Translations under genes and position numbers: made by a program
Shown: in pieces, positions 7,413-17,727 of the stretch
Layout of the letters: every line of letters begins with the position of its first letter
Position numbering within the stretch: the first letter of the stretch is position 1
The notes under the pieces: model-generated
What the model saw: only the letters and a program-made list of their open reading frames with translations
What the model was told of the DNA's origin: nothing
Database searches by the model: none
Assembly: GCA_963844435.1 (NCBI GenBank)
Contig: CAWJOG010000019.1
Span: 39,244-103,243, forward strand
Direction: 5' to 3'
Source: JBDSLU01 sp963844435
GTDB lineage: Bacteria > Acidobacteriota > Vicinamibacteria > Vicinamibacterales > Vicinamibacteraceae
Length of the DNA: 64,000 nucleotides

Positions 7413-9069
7413 ATGGTTTGGACCGATGCGCGTCGCGCCCGGGTGGCGACCACTGCCGTCGCACTCGTGGCGCTGACGCTGCCCCCCTTGGCGTCCGCCC
7501 AATCCCCGATCACGACCGACGCCGGTCTGGTGAGCGGCGCCGAGTCCGGCGTCACCGGCGTCCGGCAGTACCTCGGCATTCCCTACGCCGCGCCGCCGGT
7601 CGGGCCCAACCGCTGGAAGGGACCGCAGCCGGCCGCGAAGTGGGACGGCGTCAAGGCGGCCACCAAGTTCGGCGCCCGCTGCGTGCAGGCCCGCGTCTTC
7701 GGCGACATGGTGTTCCGCGACGAGATGAGCGAGGACTGCCTGGTCGCCAACGTGTGGACCGGCGCGAGCTCGCCGACGGCGAAGCAGCCGGTGATGGTGT
7801 GGATCTATGGCGGCGGCTTCCAGGGCGGCTCCGCGTCGGAGCCGCGCCAGGACGGCGCGCGGCTCGCGTCCAAGGGCGTCGTCGTCGTCAGCCTGAACTA
7901 TCGCGCTCGGCCTGATGGGCTTCCTCGCCCATCCGGAGCTGACGAAGGAATCGCCGCACAAGGCGTCCGGCAACTACGGCATCCTCGATCAGATCGCGGC
8001 GCTGCAGTGGGTGCAGAAGAACATCGCCGCGTTCGGCGGCGATCCGGGCAACGTCACCATCTTCGGCGAGTCGGCCGGCTCGTTCTCCGTCAGCATCCTG
8101 ATGGCGTCGCCGCTGGCCAAGGGCCTCTTCCACAAGGCCATCGGCGAGAGCGGCGCGTCGTTCCCGTCGGGACCGCAGCCGCCGCTCGGCGGGGCGACGC
8201 TGGCGTCGGCGGAAGCCGACGGTGAGAAGTTCGCCGCCGCCATGAACGCGCCGACGATCGAGGCGCTGCGCGCCAAGCCGGCGACCGATCTGCTGGGCGG
8301 ACCGGGCACGCCGCCGCGCTGGTTCAGCCCGAACGTCGACGGCTACGTGGTGCCGGCGCCGGTGTCGGAGATCTTCACCAAGGGCCAGCAGCACAACGTG
8401 CCGCTGCTCGCCGGCTGGAACGCGGGTGAAATGCGATCGAGCGTGACGCTGCGGCCGCAGAAGCCCACCGCCGAGAGCTTCAAGGCCGATCTCGCGAAGC
8501 GGTTCGGCGCCTCGGCCGACGCGATCGGCAAGGCCTACGGCGGGGCCACCGACGCCGACGCGCTCGAAGCCGCCGCCGCGCTGGCGAGCGACAGCTTCAT
8601 CAGCTACGGCACGTGGAAGTGGCTCGAGGTGCACCGCGCCACCAGCGGCGCCAAGGTGTATCGCTACCTGTTCGATCGCGACATCCCGATCGAGCCGGGC
8701 CGCGTGCAGAACGGTACGCCGGTCACCGCCAAGGACGTCGGCGCGCGTCACGCCGGCGAGATCGAGTACGTCTTCGGCATGCTCGACACGATCAAGAACG
8801 TGACCTGGGCGGCCGAGGATCGGGCGCTGTCGAACGCGATGATGGAGTACTGGAGCAGCTTCGCGAAGACGGGCACGCCGAAGGCGTCCGGCCAGCCGGT
8901 GTGGCCGGCGTTCGACAAGCCGGGCGGTCCGGTGATGGTCCTCGGCGACACGGTGCGCGTCGCGCCGGAAATGCATCGCGATCGCTACGAGGCGTTCGAC
9001 GCCTACGTGAAGACCGCGGCGACGACGCCGGCCACAGCGCCGGCCCCGGCCCCGCCCAGCCGGCCGTAG
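7413..9069 (+). CDS. Type-B carboxylesterase, secreted (one frameshift)
   Basis: About 551 residues after repair. A signal peptide (ALVALTLPPLASA) is followed by the carboxylesterase/lipase alpha/beta-hydrolase fold: YLGIPYAAPPVGPNRW (substrate entrance), EDCLVANVW, MVWIYGGGFQGGS (oxyanion hole) and GESAGSFSV with the nucleophilic Ser. ATG 7413 is preferred because AGGAG precedes it by 7 bp. Near 7906 one extra G in TATCGCGCTCGG switches frame; removing it restores NYRLGLMGFLAHPE, the expected family sequence. The rest is intact, so sequencing error is likelier than a pseudogene. The EamA transporter gene follows after 16 bp. Confidence 0.9.
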
Positions 9070-9085
9070 CTTCACGACGCCGGGC

Positions 9086-9967
9086 GTGGCTGCGGCCGCG
9101 TCCGGCGCCCTCGTCGTGCTGCGCACGCTCACCTTCACCCTGCTCGCGCTCGTCGCCTTCGCGTCGAACTCGCTGCTGGCCCGGTTCTCGCTGGGCACCG
9201 GCGCGATCGACGCGGCGACCTTCACGGCGATCCGCCTGCTCGCGGGCGCCGCGGTGCTCGTCGCCCTGGTGCGCATCCGCGACGGCACCTGGACGGCGCT
9301 CCGCGGGGGCGGCGTCCTCGGCCCCATCAGCCTGTTCGTCTATGCCGTCCCGTTCTCGCTGGCCTACGTCCGGATCGGCGCGGCGGTCGGCGCCCTCGTG
9401 CTCTTCGGCGTGGTGCAGTTGACGATGGTCGGCTACGGCCTGGCCAGCGGGGAACGGCCGTCACTGCGGACGTGGGCCGGCCTCGCCCTGGCGACCGGCG
9501 GCCTGGTGCTGCTGACGGCACCGGCGGCCACCCGGCCTGATCCGCTCGGCGTCGCGCTGATGGCGATAGCCGGCGCCGCCTGGGCCGTCTACACGCTGGC
9601 CGGGCGATCGAGCCGCGAGCCGGTCGCCGCCAACGCGCGCAACTTCCTGTGGAGCAGCCCCCTCGCGCTGCTGGTCGTCCTCGCGGCGCCCGGCGCGATC
9701 GTCGCCGACACGCGCGGCGTCCTGCTGGCGCTGGTCTCCGGCGGCGTGACCTCGGGGCTGGGTTACGTGCTCTGGTATCGGGCGCTGCCCCGCCTGTCGG
9801 TGACACAGGCGGCGGTGGCGCAGGTCGGCGTGCCCGTCATCGCCGCGGCCGGCGCCGTCGCGCTGCTCGGCGAGCCCCTGAGCCTGCGCCTGCTCCTGGC
9901 GGGAGCCGCCGTGCTCGGCGGCATCTGGCTGCTGCTGTCGCGTCTCCGCCAGACGGCGACGTCGTGA
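9086..9967 (+). CDS. EamA-family (DMT superfamily) transporter
   Basis: 293 residues with ten predicted membrane helices in two EamA repeats (about residues 10-140 and 150-288). Family signs are the first-helix LLALVAFASNSLLARFSL and the ALLGEPLSLRLLLAGAAVL segment, which matches the common 'lgEplt..q..G..li..G' end of each repeat. Members export amino acids, nucleosides or other small metabolites; the substrate cannot be predicted. The start is a GTG 16 bp after the esterase stop. The next gene is convergent. Confidence 0.85.
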   Translation: MAAAASGALVVLRTLTFTLLALVAFASNSLLARFSLGTGAIDAATFTAIRLLAGAAVLVALVRIRDGTWTALRGGGVLGPISLFVYAVPFSLAYVRIGAAVGALVLFGVVQLTMVGYGLASGERPSLRTWAGLALATGGLVLLTAPAATRPDPLGVALMAIAGAAWAVYTLAGRSSREPVAANARNFLWSSPLALLVVLAAPGAIVADTRGVLLALVSGGVTSGLGYVLWYRALPRLSVTQAAVAQVGVPVIAAAGAVALLGEPLSLRLLLAGAAVLGGIWLLLSRLRQTATS

Positions 9968-9995
9968 CCGTGCGCCCGGCCTCGCGCGGGCCGGG

Positions 9996-11210
9996 TCAGG
10001 CCACGTCGGGTGCGGCGAAGTACTGCTGGACGACGAGGGCGATGGCGCCACGCAGGCGCGGGCGCGTCTGCGGATCGGTCGGGACGATGCGCGTGCCGGC
10101 CTGCAGCAGGGCGCGCCGCGCGACCACGTCGTTGACGATCGGGCCGACGCGGTCCCACACCGCCGTCACCTCGCCGACCACCGTGATCACCTCCGGCGCG
10201 AGCGCCGTGATGATGAACGACAGGCCGGAGCCGAGGAAGTGCGCCATGCGGTCGATGGCGGCGAGGGCGCGCGGATCGCCGTTGCGGGCGAGCTCGACGA
10301 GCGAGCGGAACCGCGCCAGCTGGTCGACGCCGGCGAGCGACGCCAGCGACGCCTCGCCGTCGGTGCCGCGCGCGTAGTCCATCACCGCCGCGGAGTTGGA
10401 CGCGTAGCGCTCCCAGCAGCCACGCTTGCCGCACTTGCAGGGCGGGCCCTTCTCGTCCAGCGTGACGTGGCCGAGCTCGCCGGCCATCGCGTTGGAACCA
10501 TGCACCAGCTGGCCGTTGATGAGGAGCCCGACGCCGATGCCTTCCGACACGGTGACGGCGACGAGGTTGCGGACGTGTTCGGGGTGCTTGCCGAACCAGA
10601 GCTCGGCGAGGGCGCAGGCGTTGGCGGCGTTCTCGAGGAAGACGGGCAGGCCGACGACCGATTCGAGCATGGCCCGCAGGTCCATGGCCGGCCAGCCCAG
10701 GTTCGGCGCGAACATCAGGTGCCCTTGCGCGTCGACCCGGCCGGGCAGGCTGACGCCGACGCCTTCCACGCGCGTCGCCGGGAATTGGGCGCGGAGCGCG
10801 GTGACCGTCTCGAGGAGCCGCGCCGCGAAGGCCTCCGGCGTCGCCGGGGTGTTCCATTGCTCCTGGGCCTTGAACTGCGCGTCGAGGCCGGCCAGGCCGA
10901 CCGTCGTGAGCTCGGGCCGCAGCTCGACGCCGATCGTGCCGACCCGCTCGGTGTTGACGTGCAGGAAGCGCGGCCGGCGGCCGCGCGGGAGGAGCCCGAG
11001 CTCGCCTTCGTTGACCCAGCCCTCGACGATCAGCTCGTCGATGATGGCCGAGACCGTGCTGCGCTGCAGGCCGGATCGCCGGGCGAGATCGGCGCGGGAC
11101 AGGGGTTCGTGCCGGCGAATCAGACTGAGCGCAATTCGACGGTTGATTTGCCGCGCCGTTTCGCTGGTCGCGACCTGGAAGCTGGTGAGGTCGATCTTGC
11201 GCATGCTCAT
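9996..11210 (-). CDS. ROK-family transcriptional regulator (NagC/XylR type)
   Basis: About 404 residues. An N-terminal winged helix-turn-helix (SRADLARRSGLQRSTVSAII, about residues 40-60) is followed by an actin-like sugar-kinase fold, with the ROK zinc signature CKCGKRGCWE near residue 255 and the GIGVGLLINGQLVHG loop. ROK repressors sense a sugar or sugar phosphate and release DNA. ATG 11210 (MSMRKIDL) is taken as the start. Two inverted repeats lie upstream and may be its own operator. No kinase or transporter for a specific sugar is adjacent, so the ligand is unknown. Confidence 0.9.
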   Translation of the reverse strand: MSMRKIDLTSFQVATSETARQINRRIALSLIRRHEPLSRADLARRSGLQRSTVSAIIDELIVEGWVNEGELGLLPRGRRPRFLHVNTERVGTIGVELRPELTTVGLAGLDAQFKAQEQWNTPATPEAFAARLLETVTALRAQFPATRVEGVGVSLPGRVDAQGHLMFAPNLGWPAMDLRAMLESVVGLPVFLENAANACALAELWFGKHPEHVRNLVAVTVSEGIGVGLLINGQLVHGSNAMAGELGHVTLDEKGPPCKCGKRGCWERYASNSAAVMDYARGTDGEASLASLAGVDQLARFRSLVELARNGDPRALAAIDRMAHFLGSGLSFIITALAPEVITVVGEVTAVWDRVGPIVNDVVARRALLQAGTRIVPTDPQTRPRLRGAIALVVQQYFAAPDVA

Positions 11211-11227
11211 CTGAGACACGAACGGGC

Positions 11228-11247
11228 CGGGGAGCAACGGCTCCCCG
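11228..11247 (-). promoter_or_regulatory. Hairpin in the leader of the ROK regulator gene
   Basis: CGGGGAGC (11228-11235) pairs with GCTCCCCG (11240-11247), a perfect 8-bp stem 18 bp upstream of the ROK start codon. It could influence ribosome access or termination. Confidence 0.4.
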
Positions 11248-11270
11248 ACCCGTGAGTGACCTTATCTCGA

Positions 11271-11289
11271 CTGGACAAGCGCTGTCCAG
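11271..11289. promoter_or_regulatory. Candidate operator upstream of the ROK regulator
   Basis: CTGGACA-N5-TGTCCAG is a perfect 7-bp inverted repeat 60 bp upstream of the ROK gene. A second one, GCCGGACC-CCG-GGTCCGGC, follows at 11291-11309. Dyads of this size are typical winged-helix operators, so autoregulation is a reasonable guess. Confidence 0.45.
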
Positions 11290-11328
11290 CGCCGGACCCC
11301 GGGTCCGGCGACGTGTCCGACGCCGCCC

Positions 11329-11425
11329 GCGTGCGGGCGCCGCGGCGCGCTCAGGCGCGACGCGAACGACCGGCAGGCCGCACGCCCCGAGGGCGGCCCG
11401 CGGCCGGCCGTGAGAGGCCGGCCGC
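11329..11425 (+). repeat. Structured intergenic repeat, copy C
   Basis: Member of a four-copy family (others at 17620-17727, 28957-29046, 34795-34885). Stem P1 is GCGTGCGG (11329-11336) with CCGCACGC (11378-11385). P2 is an imperfect hairpin around GCTCAG. The conserved block GAGGGCGGCCCGCGG leads into P3: GCGGCCGGCC (11400-11409), loop GTGAGA, GGCCGGCCGC (11416-11425), a perfect 10-bp stem. It lies between meaB and the ROK gene. Confidence 0.7.
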
Positions 11426-11610
11426 TAGACCAGCAACTAGAACTGGAACCGGGCCAGCAGCTGCAGGACGCGGGGCGAGCGCACGCTCGTCACCGCACCG
11501 AAGCCGTTGGTCCGAGTTGCCCCGTTTGTCGAACTCGTCGATACGCGAGAAGTCGTTGTTGTCGACCTGCGTCTGGAGGCCGTGGTAGTTCGAGTTGGCA
11601 TCGGCACGAA

Positions 11611-12624
11611 TCAGCCCTTGCGGAGAAAACGCTGGAGGATTTCGTTCGAGGCTGAGATCGCCGACATTTTGAACTGCGACACGCGAGCTTCGTAGTCGGC
11701 GAGGACGCTCGCGACGGCCGGATCCCGGGCCAGCGCCCGGCCGAGGCCGGTCGTGACCAGCTCGCGCATCCAGGCGACCGCCTGTTCGCGCCGACGCGCG
11801 AGGCGGCGGCCGCTGGCGTCGGACTGCGCCTGGTGGGCGAGCACCGTGTCCCACAGCTCGGTGACCCCCTCGCCTTCCAGGGCGGACGTCGTCAGCACCG
11901 GCGGCGACCAGCGGTCCGCGGCCGGCGGGAACAGGTGCATGGCACCGGCGTAGGTGGTGCGGGCGCGGGCGGCGGGCTCGCGGTTGGCGCCGTCGGCCTT
12001 GGTGATGGCGAGGATGTCGGCCATCTCGACGATGCCACGCTTCAGGCCTTGCAGCTCGTCGCCGGCCCCGGCGAGCAGGAGCAGCACGAAGCAGTCGGTC
12101 ATCTCGCGGACCGCGATCTCGCTCTGGCCGACACCGACCGTCTCGACGAAGACCGTGTCGTAGCCGGCCGCGTCGCACAGCAGGATGGCCTCGCGCGTCC
12201 GCGGCGCGACGCCGCCGAGATGCCCGCGGGCGGGCGACGGGCGCACGAAGGCGCGCTCTTCGGCCGCGAGCCGGGCCATCCGCGTCTTGTCGCCGAGCAG
12301 GCTCCCGCCCGTCACCGGGCTCGACGGATCGATGCTGAGCACCGCCACGCGCTCGCCGCGATCGCGCACGAGGTGCAGGCCGAGCGCGTCGATCAGCGTG
12401 CTCTTGCCGGCGCCCGGCACACCGGTGATCGCGATCCGCCGCGCCCGTCCGGTGTGCGGCAGGATGGCGTCGAGCAGATCGGCCGCGGGCGCGGCGTCGT
12501 CGGCGCGTTCGCTCTCGACCAGCGTGATCGCCCGGGCCAGGGTGGCGCGATGGCCGCGGCGGACGCCGTCGATATAGGCGGGAACCGAGAGGCGCGTGCG
12601 CGGCAGGCGCGCGTCAGGCGGCAC
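11611..12624 (-). CDS. meaB: Methylmalonyl-CoA mutase-associated GTPase MeaB
   Basis: 337 residues, the normal MeaB/ArgK length. The G3E-type P-loop GTPase motifs are all present: GVPGAGKST (Walker A, about residue 50), DPSSPVTGGSLLGDKTRM, ETVGVGQSE (Walker B/G3) and TKADG (base recognition). MeaB loads and protects the adenosylcobalamin cofactor of methylmalonyl-CoA mutase. The GTG at 12624 is chosen: it overlaps the mutase stop by 11 bp and yields the family N-terminus (PAYIDGVRRGHRATLARAIT). It is the last gene of the epimerase-mutase-meaB operon. The 400 bp downstream hold a structured repeat and the ROK control region. Confidence 0.94.
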   Translation of the reverse strand: MPPDARLPRTRLSVPAYIDGVRRGHRATLARAITLVESERADDAAPAADLLDAILPHTGRARRIAITGVPGAGKSTLIDALGLHLVRDRGERVAVLSIDPSSPVTGGSLLGDKTRMARLAAEERAFVRPSPARGHLGGVAPRTREAILLCDAAGYDTVFVETVGVGQSEIAVREMTDCFVLLLLAGAGDELQGLKRGIVEMADILAITKADGANREPAARARTTYAGAMHLFPPAADRWSPPVLTTSALEGEGVTELWDTVLAHQAQSDASGRRLARRREQAVAWMRELVTTGLGRALARDPAVASVLADYEARVSQFKMSAISASNEILQRFLRKG

Positions 12625-15545
12625 GCGCGACTCCCTCGAGGCGATCGAGAATGCCCAGCGCGCAGGCCGGGATCGGGCTGCCGGGCCCGAACACCGCCGC
12701 GACGCCGGCGGCTTCGAGTGCCGGGACGTCGGCCGGCGGCACGACGCCGCCGACGGTGACCAGGATGTCGGGCCGCCCCAGCTCCCGCAGCGCGTCGATG
12801 AGCTCGGGCACCAGCAGCCGATGGCCGCCGGCCAGGCTCGACGCGCCGACGACGTGCACGTCGTTGTCGATCGCCATCTGCGCCGCCTCGCGCGGCGTCT
12901 GGAACAGCGGCCCCACGTCGACGTCGAAGCCGAGGTCGGCGAAGGCGGAGGCGACGACACGGGCGCCGCGATCGTGGCCGTCCTGGCCCAGCTTGACGAT
13001 CAGGATGCGCGGCCGGCGGCCGTCGTGCTCGATGAAACCCGCGGTCCGGGCGCGGGCGCGGGCGTAGTCGTCGTCGCCCGCGCGGCTCGTCCGGGTCGGT
13101 GGCGCCGCGTTCCGAGGCCCCGCGTTCGGAGGCATAGACGCCGGCGCTCGATTGCGACGCCGCCTGGTAGCGGCCGAACACGACTTCGAGCGCCGCCGAG
13201 ATTTCGCCGAGCGTGGCGCGCGCCCGGGCGGCGACCACGGCGTGCGCGAGCAGGTTGCCGGTCCGGGGGGCGGCGTCGGCCCCAGTGGCGGCCCCGGTCG
13301 TGGCGCACGCCGTCAGCGCCGCCAGCGCGCGATCCACGGCGGCACCGTCCCGCGCGTGGCGCAGCGCGGCAAGCCGCGCCACCTGCGCGTCCCGCACCGC
13401 GCCGGCGTCCACCCGGCGCACGTCGATCGCCGGGCTCGCCTCGCGGACGTAGCGGTTGACGCCGACGACGGTCTCGCGCCCGGTGTCGATGCGCGCCTGG
13501 CGTCGCGCCGCGGCGTCCTCGATCCGGCGCTTCGGCAGGCCCTGCTCGATGGCGCGGACCATCCCGCCCATCGCCTCGATCTCCTGGATGTGCGCCCAGG
13601 CCTTCGTCATCAGCTCGTGGGTCAGGCGCTCCAGGAAGTAGCTGCCGGCCCAGGGATCGACCAGCCGGGTGACGCCGCTCTCCTGCTGGAGGAAGCGCTG
13701 CGTGTCGCGGGCGACGCGGGCCGCCGACTCGCTCGGCAGCGCCACCGCCTCGTCGAGCGCGTTGGTGTGCAGCGACTGCACGTGTCCGAGGACGGCGGCA
13801 AGAGCCTCGATGGTGGTGCGGGCGACGTTGTCGAAAGCCTCCTGCGCGGTGAGGCTCCAGCCGGACGTCTGCGCGTGCGCGCGCAGCAGCAGCGACTTCG
13901 GGCTCTTCGGCGCGAAGCCGTGCATCAGCCGGGCCCACAGCACGCGTCCGGCGCGCAGCTTGGCGATCTCCATCGCGTGCGGCATGCCGACACCCCAGAA
14001 GAAGCTGAGGCGCGGCGCGAAGGCGTCCACGTCGAGGCCGGCGGCGAGCCCGGCGCGGACGTACTCGAGCCCGTCCGCGAGCGTGTAGGCCAGCTCGAGA
14101 TCGGCGGGCGCCCCCGCCTCCTGCATGTGATAGCCGCTCACCGAGATCGGATTGAACCGCGGCATCTCGGCGGCGCAGTAGGCGATCACGTCCGCGACGA
14201 TGCGCATCGACGGCGCCGGCGGGTAGATGTAGGTGTTGCGGACCATGAACTCCTTGAGGACGTCGTTCTGGATCGTGCCGGCGAGGGCGGCGGGCGCGAC
14301 GCCCTGCTCCTCCGCGGCCACGATGTAGAACGCCATCACCGGGAGCACCGCCCCGTTCATGGTCATCGAGACGGTCATGCGATCGAGCGGGATGCCGTCG
14401 AACAGCACCTTCATGTCCTCGACCGAATCGATCGCGACCCCGGCCATGCCGACATCGCCGGCGACGCGCGGATGATCGGAGTCGTAGCCGCGATGGGTGG
14501 CGAGATCGAAGGCCACCGACAGGCCCGTCTGGCCGCCGGCCAGATTGCGCCGGTAGAACGCGTTCGACTCCTCCGCCGTCGAGAAACCGGCGTATTGCCG
14601 GATCGTCCACGGCTGGCGGAGATACATCGTCGAGTACGGGCCGCGCAGGAACGGCGGCAGCCCGGCGGCGTAGTCGAGATGCTCGAGCCCCTCGAGATCC
14701 GCGGCGGTGTAGATCGCCTTGACCTCGATCCCCTCGGCCGTCGGCCGCGCCACGACTCCGGAGTCCTCGTTCAATTTCGCCAGTGTTTCTGGGCTCGAAT
14801 CGCGCGAGGACTCCGGAGTCGTCGCGGTGCGCGTGCGGACGGCGGAGGCGAGCGCGTCGGTCGCCGCCTCGACGACGTAGGCGCCGGCGGTCGGATCGAT
14901 CACCGCCGTCAGGTGCGCTTCCTCGTCGAGGATGCGGAACACGTGCTCGGCGAGCACCGGATCGAGGCCCTGGCCGGCGATCGTGAGGCTGTCGGCGCCG
15001 CCGAGGATCGCGCCGGCGGCGGCGATCGTCGCGCGGATCAGCGCGTGCCCGATGGCGACCGGATCGGCGGCCGCCGCCACGCGCACGTCGGCGTGGATGG
15101 CCGGCTGCAGGCCCTGCTCGGCGCAGACCCGGCGCAGCGCACGCTGCCGGGCGATCTCGAGGAACAGCAGCGGGCTCGGCTCGACGACCAGCGTGATCGG
15201 CTCGCCAGCGCGATCGATCGCCTCCCCCGCCGCCACCGCCAGCCCCTCGACGCCCGACCCGACGCGGATCGTCAGGTCGCTGACACTGCCCGGCGCGCGC
15301 CACTCGCAGCGCCGATGCGTCAGCGGCGCGGGAGGAGGCGTGCCGAGATCCTCGCGCCGGGCGTACGGCGGGATGCGGATGCCGTCGCCGATGTCCCACG
15401 CCAGCGCGCTCGGACCGGCGGACACGGCGTCGGCGGCCTCGCCGAGGTCGCGGCGGATCGCCGCCGTCCACGCCTCGGCCGGCACCGCCGGAAAGATCGC
15501 GGCGAGCTGCAGCGGCAGGCGAGCGAAGAGCGGCGGGTCAGCCAT
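12614..15545 (-). CDS. mcm: Methylmalonyl-CoA mutase, long single-chain form (one frameshift)
   Basis: About 976 residues after repair. Residues 1-240 look like a shortened small-subunit (MutA)-type segment. Residues 265-820 are the catalytic TIM barrel, with WTIRQYAGFSTAEESNAFY, FDLATHRGYDSDHP and the SVSGYHMQEAGA strand. The last ~150 residues are the cobalamin domain with the DGHDRGA His ligand, SSLAGGH and VGGVVPP. It converts (R)-methylmalonyl-CoA to succinyl-CoA. One extra base near 13080 puts the cobalamin domain in another frame; total length (3n+1) fits a single insertion. A perfect inverted repeat encodes the linker at residues 241-264. The start overlaps the epimerase stop by 8 bp. 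Confidence 0.93.
14752..14822. repeat. Perfect 18-bp inverted repeat inside the mutase gene
   Basis: ACGACTCCGGAGTCCTCG (14752-14769) and its exact reverse complement (14805-14822) flank 35 bp. Each arm contains the palindrome GACTCCGGAGTC, which recurs at 18677-18710 and 48794-48809. In the mutase it encodes the linker TTPESSRDSSPETLAKLNED between the two enzyme segments, in frame. It looks like a short palindromic element tolerated in a linker. Confidence 0.75.
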
Positions 15546-16038
15546 GGCCGCCCTGTTGCACGATCTCCACGAGACAGCCGAGGCCGGCCGCGGCGTGCGC
15601 CGGTTTCGGATGCACGAAGAACACGGTGGTGCCGCGCGAGCCCGGACGCGGCGCGGCGTCGATCACACGCTGGCCTTGCGCCCGCAGCGCCTCGAAGGCC
15701 GCCTGCGCATCGCTGACGCGATAGGCGACATGGACCAGGCCGCCGCGACCGCCGTTCTTCTCGATCTGCCGCGCCACCGGCGACGTGCCGTCGAGCGGCT
15801 CGAGCAGCTGCACCGCGCCGAGTGCGTCGTGATCGCCGGGCCCGAGCAGCACCTCGCGCACCTGGTCGGTGCCGTGCACGTCTTCGCGATGGATTTCCCG
15901 GAAGCCGAGGCCGCGCCAGGCGGCGACATGTGCCTCGAGCTCGCCGGCCGGCACCGCGATGGCGACGTGATCGAGGCCGAGCCAGCCGGGCACGCGGGCG
16001 GGATCGATCGACGTGCTTTCGAGGCTCGACGGCAGCAC
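15538..16038 (-). CDS. mce: Methylmalonyl-CoA epimerase (VOC family)
   Basis: 166 residues in the vicinal-oxygen-chelate fold: two beta-alpha-beta-beta-beta modules. The first starts LDHVAIAVPAGELEAHVAAW with the metal-binding His, and the second GGLVHVAYRVSDAQAAFEAL supplies the next His. FVHPKPAHAAAGLGCLVEIVQ carries the final Glu ligand. It interconverts (S)- and (R)-methylmalonyl-CoA, feeding the mutase encoded directly downstream (8-bp overlap). About 20 residues precede the domain, slightly longer than usual; an internal start cannot be excluded. First gene of the operon, divergent from the oxidoreductase at 16150. Confidence 0.93.
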   Translation of the reverse strand: MLPSSLESTSIDPARVPGWLGLDHVAIAVPAGELEAHVAAWRGLGFREIHREDVHGTDQVREVLLGPGDHDALGAVQLLEPLDGTSPVARQIEKNGGRGGLVHVAYRVSDAQAAFEALRAQGQRVIDAAPRPGSRGTTVFFVHPKPAHAAAGLGCLVEIVQQGGHG

Positions 16039-16149
16039 GAGGCCAGTCTAGCAGCCCGTGGTGAACGGGGCGCGGCCCCCTGACCGACGGCGGCTGGGGC
16101 ACAATAGGGCCGCGCGGCCCGCCGAGGCCGCCGGCAGGAGACCAACTCG

Positions 16150-17617
16150 ATGACACACGGATGGCAACCGGCACGCCGGAGGCTGGCCCGCGCGGCTGTG
16201 CTCGCGGCGTGCTCGGCGATGGCGGTGGTCGTGATGGAGACGCACGGCGTGGGACAGACCTCAGCATCGGCGACGCCGGCGGCACCGGCCGACGTACGCT
16301 TCATGACCCTCGACCCCGGCCACTTCCACGCCGCCCTGGTGCAGAAGGAGATGTATCCGGGCGTGTCGCCGCAAGTCGACGTCTACGCGCCGCTCGGCCC
16401 GGACCTGCTCGGCCACCTCGCCCGCGTCAGCGCCTACAATCTGCGTCCCGGCGTCGCCGACCGCGTGGCGCCTCGACGTCCACACCGGCCCCGACTATCT
16501 GGCGCGGATGCTCCGCGAGAAGCCCGGTAACGTCGTCGTGCTGTCCGGCCGCAACGCCGGCAAGATCGAGCGCGTCGGCGCCTCCGTCGAGGCTGGCCTG
16601 AACGTGCTGGTCGACAAGCCGTGGATCCTCGCGTCGGCCGACCTGCCCAAGCTGGCGAGCGCGCTGGAGACGGCCGACCAGAAGAAGCTGGTCGCCTACG
16701 ACATCATGACCGAGCGCTTCGAGGCGTCGAACGCGCTGCAGCGCGCGCTGGTCATGGACGCGGCGGTGTTCGGCGAGATCGTCCCGGGCACGCCGGCCGA
16801 GCCCGGCGTCTACGTCGAGAGCGTGCACCACCTGATGAAGGTCGTCTCGGGCGCACCGAACATCCGCCCGACGTGGTTCTTCGACGTCACGCAGCAGGGC
16901 GAGGGCCTCAACGACATCGGCACGCACCTCGTCGATCTCGTGCAGTGGACGCTGTCGCCCGATCGGCCGGTCGACGCCAGGGCCGACGTCAAGCTGCTGG
17001 ACGCCTATCGCTGGCCGACGATGATCCCCGAGGCCGACTTCAAGCGCGTCACCGGCACCGCTGGCTTCCCCGACGCGCTGAAGGCCAACGTCAAGAACGG
17101 CGCGCTCGAGTACTTCTGCAACACCTTCGCCACCTACACGCTGCGGGGCGTGCACATCTCGCTCAACGTGCCCTGGGACTGGGAAGCGCCGGCTGGCAGC
17201 GGCGACACGCACTTCGCCGTCTACCGCGGCACCAAGGCTCGAATCGAGGCACGGCAGACCAAGGCCGACGGCTACAAGCCCGAGGTCTACATCGTGCCCA
17301 ACCGCCCGGCCGATGCGCCGGCGATCCTCGCGGCGGCCAGGAGCCGGGTTGCTGCCGTTGCCGCCGAGTGGCCGGGCGTGGGCGCCGAGATGAACGGCGC
17401 CGAGATCAAGCTGGTGATACCGGACGCGCTGCGCGTCGGGCACGAGGCGCACTTCGCCCAGGTGACGGCGCGCTTCCTGAGCTACCTCCGCGATCGCACC
17501 ACACTGCCGGCCTGGGAACGGCCCAACATGCTGGCGAAGTACACGGTGACGACGGTCGGCACGGAGATGAGCCGCAAGGTCCCGGTAAAGGTCGCGCCCC
17601 GCGTCGCGCCTCGTTAG
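16150..17617 (+). CDS. Exported Gfo/Idh/MocA-like oxidoreductase (one frameshift)
   Basis: About 488 residues after repair. A basic N-terminus and hydrophobic run (LARAAVLAACSAMAVVVM) suggest export. The body resembles the 'putative oxidoreductase C-terminal domain' branch of the Gfo/Idh/MocA family: VRFMTLDPGHFHAALVQKEM, VVLSGRNAGKIERV, LNVLVDKPWILASADLP (the EKP-like catalytic Lys region) and GEGLNDIGTHLVDLVQWTL. AGGAG precedes the ATG. An extra base near 16471 breaks the frame just before WRLDVHTGPDYL, and total length is 3n+1, so a sequencing insertion is likely. Family members use NAD(P) bound in a Rossmann fold on sugars; the substrate is unknown. Confidence 0.82.
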
Positions 17618-17619
17618 TT

Positions 17620-17727
17620 GGCGGCGGCTTGCGCCTCGGCGCACCTGCCGCGGGCCGTCCCTTGCGGCGTGCCGGCTCGTCCTCGCCATCGTCACGCGGC
17701 GCTGGGCGCGCCGCGGCGCCGTCACGC
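17620..17727 (-). repeat. Structured intergenic repeat, copy D
   Basis: Reverse-oriented member of the four-copy family. P1: GCCGTCACGC (17718-17727) with GCGTGCCGGC (17667-17676), one mismatch. P2: GCGGCGC/GCGCCGC around GCCCA (17696-17714). P3 (17624-17651) keeps GCGGC/GCCGC with an inner TGCGC/GCGCA stem and a CGAG loop. It fills the space between the oxidoreductase and the DUF1223 gene. Confidence 0.65.

Noticed and set aside
13152..15716. Plus-strand 850-codon frame over the mutase gene
   Set aside because: No recognisable domain; the minus strand encodes a full set of mutase motifs.
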